DNA from: CAYRTD01 sp964426915
GTDB taxonomy: Bacteria; Bacteroidota; Bacteroidia; Bacteroidales; GCA-2748055
NCBI GenBank assembly: GCA_964426915.1
Contig: CAYRTD010000146.1
Coordinates: 1 to 9,540, forward strand
Reading direction: 5' to 3'
DNA: 9,540 bases
Shown here: piece by piece, positions 1-7,867 of the stretch
Numbering within the stretch: the stretch's first letter is position 1
Layout of the letters: the number at the start of each line of letters is the position of its first letter
Made by a program: the position numbers and the translations under genes
Notes under the pieces: model-generated
Told to the model about the DNA's origin: nothing
What the model saw: only the letters and a program-made list of their open reading frames with translations
Databases searched by the model: none

Positions 1-302
1 CTATGCTAAAGCTCCGGTGACAGAATGCGGAGGATTTGAGGGAGAAACCTCTCTCCTTCAAGTCCGAACAAAAATTGCGAGATGAAGAGATTGATTTTTT
101 TCATTTTTACAAAATGTATACGCTGAGATTTTGAGGGTTCGTCATAAAGAGCTATAAAATTATAACTTTTCGTGTACCATGAAACTTTATACCGGGTTAA
201 CAACACACGAAATTCATTAAGGCATTGTTAATCTTTATTATAAATTTTTATTGGAAGAATTAACTGAGTTTTAAAGCATATTATGCTCCATAATTTAACT
301 TA
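1..302. other. Gene-free AT-rich left edge
   Basis: I see no convincing gene here. The first 60 bases are G-rich and contain a nested weak hairpin (GGAG/CTCC outside GAGG/CCTC, about 28-57), possibly the tail of an upstream unit cut off by the window edge. From about 80 onward the sequence is AT-rich leader DNA. A 66-codon minus-strand frame at 6-206 has no recognisable domain and I do not call it. The word at 11-33 resembles one in the repeat element at 9370-9391. Confidence 0.5.
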
Positions 303-336
303 TTGAAAAATGCATATATTTAATTTTATATCTTTG
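303..336 (+). promoter_or_regulatory. Predicted Bacteroidota-type promoter of dsbD
   Basis: TATCTTTG at 329-336 is an exact match to the Bacteroidota -7 box TAnnTTTG. A TTG at 303-305 lies 23 bases upstream, the upper limit of the usual 17-23 spacing for the -33 element. The predicted transcription start is near 343, giving a leader of about 28 nt before the ATG at 371. This rests on consensus matching only. Confidence 0.55.
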
Positions 337-370
337 CTGACTGAAAATTTGTTATAAATATTTAATAGCC

Positions 371-2482
371 ATGAGAAAATTGTTTCTGATCCCACTGCTT
401 CTTCTTTCTTACCAGTTAAGTATAAGCCAGTTTCCCATGATGTCGGATATGGATCCGGTTACCTGGTCTTTCAAATCTGAGTCTGCCGGAGATGGTATAT
501 ATGATCTCATTATTTCTGCAAATATTGAAGATCCATGGCATATGTATGCAATAGAACAGGAGCGGAGCGGGCCAATTCCCACCAGTGTGAATTTTCAGGA
601 AAATGATAATTATACCTTGATAGGTGAAGTTGAGGAACTTACAGAACCGGTAATCAAATTCGATGAAGGCTTCCGGTTCGACGTGGGAGCTTATTACAAA
701 GAAGCGAAATTTAGGCAAAGAATAAAAGTTTTAAGTGATGAAGAAGTTGAAATCGAAGGTGTTATTGAATATCAGTGTTGTGATGATGAAACCTGCCTGC
801 CACCCTTTGAGAAGGAATTTGTATTCAGGGTTGAGGGCTATGCTCAGGGAGAAGAGAGAATTACAATTCCTGCCGGTGATGAGGAAATAAGTGCTGAAAG
901 GGCTGCCACTTTGAAGGAGGAGACTGAAGATGGCGGATTGAAGCCGGTAAAAGATGATCCGGAAGAAATCATTAGACAATTTGATGAAGGAGAAGCGACG
1001 GGTGAGATTGTTGATTCCGTCATTCCTGCAGATAAGGATAACGGCCGTTCTATGATGGGATTTCTGATACTGACATTTCTCCTTGGGCTTGCAGCAATAC
1101 TTACTCCCTGCGTATATCCAATGATTCCCATGACCATTTCGTTCTTTATGCGGGAAACCAAAAATAAAACCATGGTAATTATAAAGGGACTTATTTTCGG
1201 TTTTTCCGTGATCCTTGTTTATACAGGTCTGGGTGCCCTGGTCGCACTTACAGGGATGGATGCGAATTTCGGAAATATGATCAGCGCCCACTGGATTCCC
1301 AATATCATATTTTTTATTCTTTTTGTGATCTTTGCTCTCTCATTTCTGGGGATGTTTGAAATTGTGCTCCCCTCAGGCTTTGTAAATAAGATCGACAAAC
1401 AAGCTGACCGGGGTGGACTGCTGGGGTCATTCTTTATGGGAATAACCCTTGTGGTTGTTTCATTTTCCTGCACAGGTCCTATTGTCGGCTCCCTGCTGGC
1501 CGAAGCTGCAGGCGGGGATGTACTGAAACCGATACTGGGTATGTTTTTCTTTTCCCTGGCATTTGCACTTCCTTTTACACTTCTTGCGATTTTTCCCTTC
1601 ATGCTGAAAAATCTGCCCAAATCGGGTGGCTGGCTGAACAGTGTAAAAGTGGTACTCGGATTTTTTATGTTGGCTTTCGGCATGAAATTTTTAAGTTCCA
1701 TAGACCAGGCATATCACCTCAATATTTTCAGCCGTGAAGTCTATATTGCCATCTGGTTTGTCCTTTCTGTTTTTCTGGGGCTTTATCTTCTCGGGAAGAT
1801 CAGGCTTCCGCACGACAGTGAAATGCCTTATGTTAAAGTTCCCCGCCTTTTGCTGGCTGGTGCAGTTTTCGTTTTTTCCACCTATCTTTTCACGGGAATA
1901 TTCGGTGCAGACCTTAGTGCAGTTTCTTCAATGCTCCCCCCAAAGTCGTCTCAGAATTTTGACCTTACCAGAAGCTCTGCTGCCGTTGTAAGCGATGATC
2001 AATCGGAAACTTTCTGCGGACCCGGAAAATATGATGATCTTTTTGAACTTCCACACGGCATAAAGGGGTATTTTGATTATGATGACGGTATTCAATGTGC
2101 CCTGGAAAAGAATAAACCTGTTTTTCTGGATTTTACAGGACACTTTTGCAGTAATTGTAAGCAGATGGAAAATCAGGTATGGACAGATCCTGAAATACTC
2201 CGGATCTTAAAGGAAGAATATGTGGTAATATCACTTTATACAGATGATAAAACCAAACTTCCTGAAGAAGACTGGGTGACAACTAATGAAGGAGAAGTCC
2301 TGAAAACAATTGGAAAACAAAATGTTTATTTCGAGCTGCAAAGGTTTAAAACATTTGCTACTCCCTGGTATGTGCTATTGGATGCGGAAGGAAATCTGCT
2401 AAATGAGCCCAGGGGAAAAGATCTGAATGTTGAGAGTTATCTGGATTTTTTGAATGAAGGACTGGAAAAATTTTACCAGTAA
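371..2482 (+). CDS. dsbD: Thiol:disulfide interchange protein DsbD (protein-disulfide reductase)
   Basis: DsbD moves electrons from cytoplasmic thioredoxin across the inner membrane to periplasmic proteins such as disulfide isomerases and cytochrome c maturation factors. The 703-residue product is complete. It has a signal peptide (1-20, ending before Phe-Pro) and an N-terminal alpha domain (about 25-155) with C136 and C142 at the spacing of E. coli C103/C109, followed by LPP. An acidic linker follows (about 157-225). The polytopic DsbD domain (about 228-510) carries TPCVYPMIP with C247 and SFSCTGP with C367, the central redox pair. The C-terminal thioredoxin-like domain (about 550-703) has CSNC at 593-596 and a likely cis-Pro at TP664-665. 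All three relay pairs are present, so it should be active. C137 next to C136 is an extra cysteine. An exact -7 box lies upstream, and the gene converges on the next one with a 13-bp gap. Identification is firm; the partner proteins are not visible here. Confidence 0.95.
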   Translation: MRKLFLIPLLLLSYQLSISQFPMMSDMDPVTWSFKSESAGDGIYDLIISANIEDPWHMYAIEQERSGPIPTSVNFQENDNYTLIGEVEELTEPVIKFDEGFRFDVGAYYKEAKFRQRIKVLSDEEVEIEGVIEYQCCDDETCLPPFEKEFVFRVEGYAQGEERITIPAGDEEISAERAATLKEETEDGGLKPVKDDPEEIIRQFDEGEATGEIVDSVIPADKDNGRSMMGFLILTFLLGLAAILTPCVYPMIPMTISFFMRETKNKTMVIIKGLIFGFSVILVYTGLGALVALTGMDANFGNMISAHWIPNIIFFILFVIFALSFLGMFEIVLPSGFVNKIDKQADRGGLLGSFFMGITLVVVSFSCTGPIVGSLLAEAAGGDVLKPILGMFFFSLAFALPFTLLAIFPFMLKNLPKSGGWLNSVKVVLGFFMLAFGMKFLSSIDQAYHLNIFSREVYIAIWFVLSVFLGLYLLGKIRLPHDSEMPYVKVPRLLLAGAVFVFSTYLFTGIFGADLSAVSSMLPPKSSQNFDLTRSSAAVVSDDQSETFCGPGKYDDLFELPHGIKGYFDYDDGIQCALEKNKPVFLDFTGHFCSNCKQMENQVWTDPEILRILKEEYVVISLYTDDKTKLPEEDWVTTNEGEVLKTIGKQNVYFELQRFKTFATPWYVLLDAEGNLLNEPRGKDLNVESYLDFLNEGLEKFYQ

Positions 2483-2495
2483 TCCTCTGCCTGTC

Positions 2496-3137
2496 TTAAA
2501 ACTTACCGAATTTAAAACTAATACTCATCGTAATTCCTTCAAGCGCATTTCGAGGTGTATTAATTAAGTCCACATCAGTGGTATAACGGTAACTCACTCC
2601 GCCTGCAAGTCTGAAGAACTTCAGCATATTCAGTTCGATCTCTATTCCCGGTTCAAATACCAGGAAAATTCCTGAATCTTCAACCTGGACTTCACGATAT
2701 TTCCAACTTTCGTGGTTTTCATAATACCAGTCCGAACGGTTATATGCAATGCCTCCAACTCCGGCAACAATTGGAAAGGCTATATGAACAGGACTGCGGG
2801 GAAATAAAATGGGTTCGATAATAAGACCTCCATAACCCCCTGCCAGATTTACATCATCATCCAGAAAGGCATCATAGTGATAGTCGTTAAGAAAACCTGT
2901 CCCTGTAAAACCGAATCCTAATCCGCGATTTAACAGACATACAGCACGACCTGACATAAGAATGGCGTCTTTGTCATCGATCATGGAATATCCTCCTCCA
3001 AATCCAAAATACCCGCCCCAGGTATAAATGTTATTACCCAGAAGTGTTCTTATTTCACGATCATCATGATACCATTGGGCATTAAGTGATAATATCGCGA
3101 AAAATATAGCTGTAACTAAAAATAGAGTTCTTTTCAT
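2496..3137 (-). CDS. Hypothetical outer-membrane beta-barrel-like protein
   Basis: I do not recognise a named family. The 213-residue product starts with a clear signal peptide (MKRT, hydrophobic stretch to about 18, cleavage likely after LNA before Gln21). The mature part is rich in Gly, Tyr and Phe with alternating polar/hydrophobic stretches (GGYFGFGGGY at 41-50, GLIIEPILF at 104-112, a Gly/Val run at 125-130). It ends in SISFKFGKF, a C-terminal strand with terminal Phe typical of outer-membrane barrels. At this length an 8-stranded barrel would fit, as in small OmpA/OmpW-like or outer-membrane beta-barrel domain proteins. It converges on dsbD and lies 254 bp downstream of lnt on the same strand. 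I found no exact -7 box in that gap, so it may be co-transcribed with lnt or use a divergent promoter. Exported location is well supported; function is unknown. Confidence 0.8.
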   Translation of the reverse strand: MKRTLFLVTAIFFAILSLNAQWYHDDREIRTLLGNNIYTWGGYFGFGGGYSMIDDKDAILMSGRAVCLLNRGLGFGFTGTGFLNDYHYDAFLDDDVNLAGGYGGLIIEPILFPRSPVHIAFPIVAGVGGIAYNRSDWYYENHESWKYREVQVEDSGIFLVFEPGIEIELNMLKFFRLAGGVSYRYTTDVDLINTPRNALEGITMSISFKFGKF

Positions 3138-3263
3138 CGTTTTGGTGTTATTGTTTTCATAGCTTGTGTTTTGCTGATAATTAGGAATAATGCTTGCTTT
3201 TTATTCGAATCTGCCTCCACATAGAAAATCAGACCCAAATAATCCGACAAAAATCACTGCATC

Positions 3264-3283
3264 AAAAATCTTGCCCGATTTTT
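3264..3283 (-). terminator. Possible weak terminator hairpin between lnt and the barrel gene
   Basis: A perfect 7-bp inverted repeat, AAAAATC / GATTTTT, encloses a 6-base loop and lies about 110 bp past the lnt stop. On the minus strand the 3' arm ends in five T residues, as in an intrinsic terminator. The stem has only one G-C pair, so it would be weak and may have arisen by chance in AT-rich DNA. Confidence 0.25.
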
Positions 3284-3391
3284 ATTAGGAACATTTTTAA
3301 ATATATTTTAAACTTTTAGAATATAGAACCAGGGATGGGTTTGAGTAATTATCAGGAGGATAAGATTTTATATTTTACACTTTTTTCAACA

Positions 3392-5002
3392 TCATCTTCC
3401 GGGCCTTATCCCTTTCTTTCGGAGGAAAGCTGTAATCGTATAAAGCAATAATGCGATGCCAACGAAGGCTGAAACCCTGCCGATATAGTCTCCATGCCGT
3501 GTATAAAAGCTTATTTTGTTATTGGCATTGAGTGTTTCTTTTATGGCGCCTCTTTCCCACCATCCCAGGTGTTCCAGCATTTCACCTTTTTGATTGAAGA
3601 AAGTAGAAATTCCTGTATTGGCAGAACGGGCAACACTTCTTCGATTTTCTATTGCCCTGAGTGCGCTGAAGGTATTGTGCTGGCGATATCCCGGGGTGTC
3701 TCCCCACCATCCGTCATTGGTTATAACAAATATGAAATCCGCATTAGCTTCGCTCACATACTCTGTAACAAATTCTCCGAAAATAGATTCGTAGCAGATA
3801 ACCGGTCCTACCTTTGTTTCATCTTGCGGAGAAGTAAAGGTCTCACGGTATTCCTGGGAGCCATGACTTCTGAACGTCCCCCCCAGCTTAAGCATTAGTT
3901 TCCTTAGAAACCCAAGGTATTGTGTATAGGGCATTTTTTCTACCCCCACAACAAGTTGCGACTTATGATAAACAGGAATAATTCCTGTTGTGTCTATCTG
4001 TAATGCAGAATTAAAGCTATCATACCAGTAATTTTCCCTGTAAGGTTTTGCTGTAGGGCTCGCACTCTCTCTATCTTCGTATAACTGATAGGTAGTAGCA
4101 CCAATTATGATCTTGGCATTCGGGTATCTTGTCGAAAGTTCAACCAATTGACGGATGCTGGGATTATCTTCAATCCGGTTCAGCCAAAGATTATCATTTA
4201 TAAAGGTTTCAGGAGCTACAATGTAATCCGTATTCTCGTCGCTAAGGGAATCTGCGAGATGAATCAGTATGTCCATTTGTTCCTGAGGCGGGATATCATT
4301 GAATTTCATGTAAGGATCGATGTTCGGCTGAATTACGACAATTTCGTATGGTCTTTTTTCTTCCTTGTAATTATTGAATCTTATGAGAGAGAGTACAACG
4401 GGAACAATCAGCAGTATAATGGCCAGTCCCAGTTCGACCCTGGAATTGCGAAGACTTTTTTGCTTCAGGTATTTAGTGATGGTGCGGAAGAGGAGGAGGT
4501 TGACAGACAATATCCAGAAGCTTCCTCCAAGGGTCCCGGTATACTCATACCATTGTATAAGTCTGATATCATTTGCCAGGCCATTTCCGAGGTTAAGCCA
4601 GGTCCATGAGATCTCTGCGTTGAGGTAGAAATATTCAAAACTGAGCCAGTAAAAAAGGAGAGAAAAATAGCCGTAAGAATTTCCCAGCTTTCTGTGTGTC
4701 AGACTAAACAGCCAGAAGGGAACAGTCATGAAGGTTGTATTTACAATAAGGGCTGTAATTAAACCGGCAAAGCTTGCATTTTTTATCCACCATGTAGAAG
4801 CAAGATTCCAGATGAAAAATGTGAGAAAAGGAAGCCAGAAAAACTGGGAGGATCTTCCTTTTGATCTCACCAGATCTTCTTCAACCATTAATAAAGGAAT
4901 AAAGGCGACAAACAGAATTAATCCTGAACCCCCGGAATACCAGGCGGGAACGAAGATTAATCCTGAGAGAACACTATATAAAATACGATATTTCAGAGAC
5001 AT
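3392..5002 (-). CDS. lnt: Apolipoprotein N-acyltransferase Lnt
   Basis: Lnt is an inner-membrane enzyme that transfers an acyl chain from a phospholipid to the N-terminal cysteine of diacylated lipoproteins, the last step of maturation after Lgt and LspA. The 536-residue product has the family layout: hydrophobic N-terminal membrane segments (about 8-38, 54-72, 78-100, 109-125, 155-175, 190-208), then a periplasmic nitrilase-fold domain (about 218-490), then one C-terminal membrane helix (about 508-526). The Glu-Lys-Cys triad is visible as E265 in VAPET, K347 in YHKSQL and C403 in VICYES, matching E. coli E267, K335 and C387. NDGWWGDTPG (429-438) and RAIENRR (449-455) are conserved family stretches. 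Length is normal and no key residue is missing. It is divergent from the LysE gene. The M19 lipoprotein in this window is a plausible substrate. Confidence 0.95.
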   Translation of the reverse strand: MSLKYRILYSVLSGLIFVPAWYSGGSGLILFVAFIPLLMVEEDLVRSKGRSSQFFWLPFLTFFIWNLASTWWIKNASFAGLITALIVNTTFMTVPFWLFSLTHRKLGNSYGYFSLLFYWLSFEYFYLNAEISWTWLNLGNGLANDIRLIQWYEYTGTLGGSFWILSVNLLLFRTITKYLKQKSLRNSRVELGLAIILLIVPVVLSLIRFNNYKEEKRPYEIVVIQPNIDPYMKFNDIPPQEQMDILIHLADSLSDENTDYIVAPETFINDNLWLNRIEDNPSIRQLVELSTRYPNAKIIIGATTYQLYEDRESASPTAKPYRENYWYDSFNSALQIDTTGIIPVYHKSQLVVGVEKMPYTQYLGFLRKLMLKLGGTFRSHGSQEYRETFTSPQDETKVGPVICYESIFGEFVTEYVSEANADFIFVITNDGWWGDTPGYRQHNTFSALRAIENRRSVARSANTGISTFFNQKGEMLEHLGWWERGAIKETLNANNKISFYTRHGDYIGRVSAFVGIALLLYTITAFLRKKGIRPGR

Positions 5003-5024
5003 TTCAACATTTTTTCAGAAGCTG

Positions 5025-5032
5025 CAAAATTA
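5025..5032 (-). promoter_or_regulatory. Predicted -7 box for lnt
   Basis: Read on the minus strand this is TAATTTTG, an exact match to TAnnTTTG, 22 bases ahead of the lnt ATG. It implies a short leader of roughly 15 nt. I see no TTG at the expected -33 distance (the nearest is 30 bases away), so support is the -7 box and its placement alone. Confidence 0.4.
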
Positions 5033-5175
5033 ATAATATTCCATAAATATTAACGCTGCACTCAAAAGTTTATTTCTAAAGGATTTACTAATGCAGAAGA
5101 ATTTAGTTTCTTTGCAAGATATCTGTTATCATAATAAAAAATTGTATTTTATACAGCCAATTTTAACAGGATTCC

Positions 5176-5802
5176 ATGGGAATTGAATTGTTTTGGAAAG
5201 GTTTTATTGTCGGGCTTATGGTATCCATTCCACTCGGGCCTATCGGAGTTCTCTGTGTTCAAAGGACTTTGAATAAAGGAAGGAGGTCGGGCTTTATTTC
5301 CGGTCTGGGGGCGGCATTTGCTGATACTGTTTTTTCCTTCATTGCCGGATTCGGGGTTACCTTCATCATTAAATTTATAAAGGAGCAGCATCTGTATTTT
5401 CAGATTATCGGTGGCATAATAATCATCTTTCTGGGGATTCATATTTTTTACACCAATCCTGTCCGTCAATTACGGATGCAAAGGATGAACCGTGAAAATC
5501 TTTTTCAGGATTTTTTTTCAGTTTTTTTACTGACCATTACCAACCCAATGGCCATTCTTTTTTTTGTGGCTATGTTTGCGGGGATCAACATTGCTGAAGA
5601 ACCGCTTGGGTTTTTTGATATGAGCAGCCTTGTGCTGGGTGTTCTTTCAGGTGCTTCCGGCTGGTGGTTCCTGTTAACTGCCTTTGTAAATTTTCTACGT
5701 CACAGGTTCAGACTCAAGATTATCTGGTGGATGAATAAAATTGCCGGCGTCCTTATTTTTGTTCTTGGGATTGCTGCTATATTGAGTATTTGGTTCCTTT
5801 GA
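5176..5802 (+). CDS. LysE/RhtB-family translocator
   Basis: LysE-superfamily members are small inner-membrane exporters, often of amino acids or their derivatives. The 208-residue product has the usual length and about six hydrophobic segments (8-28, 38-64, 70-91, 113-135, 148-171, 185-206). It also carries the two family signatures: SIPLGPIGVLCVQRTL near the N-terminus (17-32) and TITNPMAILFF (120-130). The start at 5176 is supported by AGGA at 5168-5171. It is divergent from lnt (173 bp between start codons) and 122 bp ahead of the fused acyltransferase on the same strand. The substrate cannot be read from the sequence. Its position next to a probable aminolipid synthase invites a link to amino acid supply or export, but this is inference only. 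I found no exact -7 box upstream; TTTCTTTG at 5107-5114 is a one-mismatch candidate. Confidence 0.88.
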   Translation: MGIELFWKGFIVGLMVSIPLGPIGVLCVQRTLNKGRRSGFISGLGAAFADTVFSFIAGFGVTFIIKFIKEQHLYFQIIGGIIIIFLGIHIFYTNPVRQLRMQRMNRENLFQDFFSVFLLTITNPMAILFFVAMFAGINIAEEPLGFFDMSSLVLGVLSGASGWWFLLTAFVNFLRHRFRLKIIWWMNKIAGVLIFVLGIAAILSIWFL

Positions 5803-5894
5803 GAATGTTTTTCCGGGAGTGGGAATTCAACATTATCATTCCTCGAAGCAGGGTTAATAATCTTGTTTTTTTACAGACAGAATAAATTTTCAGT

Positions 5895-5902
5895 TATATT
5901 TG
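5895..5902 (+). promoter_or_regulatory. Predicted -7 box for the fused acyltransferase gene
   Basis: TATATTTG is an exact TAnnTTTG match, 22 bases before the ATG at 5925. That is the same spacing as for the lnt box. The nearest upstream TTG (5863-5865) is 29 bases away, longer than usual. A small stem TAAACT/AGTTTA with loop ACGC (5908-5923) would sit at the start of the transcript, directly before the start codon. Confidence 0.4.
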
Positions 5903-5924
5903 AGGACTAAACTACGCAGTTTAT

Positions 5925-7712
5925 ATGGCTAAGCTAATAGAACCTAATGATATTATCAGGGCTGCAAAGCTCAATAAGATTGGTGGTGTGGGGACAGCGA
6001 AAATATTGATGCTGTTACTCAGGATCAACAGGATCAATAAACTCTATTCCGAATTTCAAGATGCTGAGGGCCTTGAGTTTATTGACAGGCTTATTGCCGA
6101 ACTAAAAATTAGTTATGAAGTCAGGGAAGAAGAGATAAACCGTATCCCCAAAACCGGTCCTTTCATTACGATATCAAATCACCCTTATGGTGGGATAGAC
6201 GGAATGCTGCTGATCAAGATACTAAATTCTGTGCGTGGAGATTATAAGATACTTGCGAATTTTCTTCTTCAGCGATTGGATCCGGTGAAGGATTTTATTT
6301 TACCGGTTAATCCTTTTGAAAACAGGAAATCGGCTCATTCAAGTATTGCGGGAATAAAATATGCACTGAAACATCTTGAAGATGGGAATGCTCTTGGGAT
6401 ATTTCCTGCCGGTGAAGTTTCAAGTTATAATCTGCATTCGGTAGGGATTAGTGATAAGCAATGGGACGGATCGGTACTTAAGATGATAAAAAAGGCCCGG
6501 ATTCCGGTGGTGCCTATTTATTTTACCGGGAATAACAGCAGGCTGTTTCATCTCCTTGGCCTTATTCATCCTACATTACGAACTGCCAGATTACCTTCGG
6601 AGTTGTTCAATAAAAAGAAAAAGCCCATCAAGATCAGGATTGGTAATCCTATTTCGGTAAAGGATCAGGACGAATTCAGGGATATCCCGAGATTTGGCCG
6701 GTTTCTCCGGGCTAAAACATATGCACTCGGATCCCCTCTTGAGGTGCATAAATTTTTCCGGACTTCCATCAACCGGGCCTCAAAGCTTGAGGACATCATT
6801 CAGGCAACCGACAGTGAAGTTATTGAACAGGAGGTTAGTCAATTGAGAGAACGATATCTTTTATTTGAAAGCAGGGAATTTCAGGTTTTTTGTACTCCCT
6901 CCTTTTGCATTCCTTATATTATGAATGAAATCGGAAGGTTAAGGGAAAAAACTTTCAGGCTCGTGGGTGAAGGTACCAACAGGGCTATGGATGTGGATGA
7001 ATTTGACCTTTACTATCACCAGCTTTTTGTTTGGGACAATAATGCCAAAAAGATCGTTGGTGCTTACCGTGTAGGGAAGGGGAAGGAAATTCTGAATCAG
7101 TATGGTATACGTGGGTTTTACATTCAGAGTCTTTTCAGGATCAGTTCACGATTTCGTCCTGTACTGGAGCAATCACTCGAGCTGGGCCGGTCATTTATCG
7201 TGGAGGAATATCAGAAAAAACCCCTGCCTCTATTTCTTTTATGGAAAGGCATATTGTATTTTCTCATTAAAAATCCGGAATATCGCTATCTTCTGGGACC
7301 GGTAAGCATCAGTAATCGTTTTTCCAAGTTTTCGCGTGGCATGATCATCAAATATATTATGCTGAATCATTATGATCATGATTTCGCCAGGATGATCAGG
7401 CCAAGAAAAAAATTCGTTGTTGACGGATTTCCTGATGTCGATATGGAAATTATTATGGAATCGACCAGTGATCTGAATAAATTTGATAAATTCATAAAAG
7501 ATGTTGAGACCTCAGGCTATAATATGCCGGTTTTGTTGAAGAAATACCTGAAGCAAAATGGCAGGATCATTGGTTTCAATATTGATCCTAAATTCAATAA
7601 TGCACTGGACGGCCTGCTTATACTAGATTTATATGATGTGCCAATTGATACGATTTCTTCTCTTTCCAAAGAGATACGGGATGAATCAATTCTTGAAAGA
7701 TTCACGGTTTGA
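5925..7712 (+). CDS. Bifunctional PlsC-like O-acyltransferase / OlsB-like N-acyltransferase (OlsF-type aminolipid synthase)
   Basis: The 595-residue protein joins two acyltransferases. Residues about 60-275 form a lysophospholipid acyltransferase domain with SNHPYGGIDG (84-93; catalytic H86 and D92, an HX5D spacing seen in the hemolysin-like branch rather than the classic HX4D), FPAGEVS (160-166) and VPIYFTG (196-202). Residues about 325-500 form a GNAT-type acyl-ACP-dependent N-acyltransferase domain, with R340-E341 and F344 in the substrate region, D357-x-x-E359-F360-D361, IVGAYRVG (377-384) and ELGRSFI (419-425). This order (O-acyl first, N-acyl second) is that of OlsF, which makes ornithine lipids by N-acylating the amino acid and then O-acylating the 3-hydroxy group. 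Bacteroides glycine-lipid synthases GlsB and GlsA do the same with two proteins. The tail (about 500-595) has no motif I recognise. The head-group amino acid (ornithine, glycine or other) cannot be told from sequence. It probably acts at the inner membrane's cytoplasmic face. Confidence 0.85.
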   Translation: MAKLIEPNDIIRAAKLNKIGGVGTAKILMLLLRINRINKLYSEFQDAEGLEFIDRLIAELKISYEVREEEINRIPKTGPFITISNHPYGGIDGMLLIKILNSVRGDYKILANFLLQRLDPVKDFILPVNPFENRKSAHSSIAGIKYALKHLEDGNALGIFPAGEVSSYNLHSVGISDKQWDGSVLKMIKKARIPVVPIYFTGNNSRLFHLLGLIHPTLRTARLPSELFNKKKKPIKIRIGNPISVKDQDEFRDIPRFGRFLRAKTYALGSPLEVHKFFRTSINRASKLEDIIQATDSEVIEQEVSQLRERYLLFESREFQVFCTPSFCIPYIMNEIGRLREKTFRLVGEGTNRAMDVDEFDLYYHQLFVWDNNAKKIVGAYRVGKGKEILNQYGIRGFYIQSLFRISSRFRPVLEQSLELGRSFIVEEYQKKPLPLFLLWKGILYFLIKNPEYRYLLGPVSISNRFSKFSRGMIIKYIMLNHYDHDFARMIRPRKKFVVDGFPDVDMEIIMESTSDLNKFDKFIKDVETSGYNMPVLLKKYLKQNGRIIGFNIDPKFNNALDGLLILDLYDVPIDTISSLSKEIRDESILERFTV

Positions 7713-7867
7713 GAGGCGATGAACATAAGGCTTTTTTCCTTTGTATCACATGGAAGAAATAGAGGAAATATTTAGCTGAAAAAATGATAACGAATAATGT
7801 AACTACTCAGATAGTGAATTCATGAGTTTTAAGCCAATTGAATAATGAACGAAAAATTTATTTTTTT

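Noticed and set aside
6..206. 66-codon open frame on the minus strand at the left edge
   Set aside because: No signal peptide, domain or recognisable motif; part of it crosses repeat-like G-rich sequence and the rest AT-rich leader DNA.
731..1291. Long open frame antisense to dsbD (186 codons), with others at 416-718 and 1219-1701
   Set aside because: They lie inside a gene with all expected motifs, and their translations are low in recognisable features; they are shadows of the coding strand.
3494..4609. Plus-strand open frames antisense to lnt
   Set aside because: lnt carries its complete catalytic triad and full length in the opposite frame; the antisense frames show no domain.
5908..5923. 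Six-bp hairpin just before the acyltransferase start as a riboswitch or attenuator
   Set aside because: Too small and AT-rich to support a regulatory RNA; recorded only as part of the leader.
7713..7837. Promoter or terminator between the acyltransferase and M19 genes
   Set aside because: No exact TAnnTTTG box was found, and the best hairpin (ACATAAGG / CCTTTGT, 7728-7749) has a bulge and no downstream T-run.
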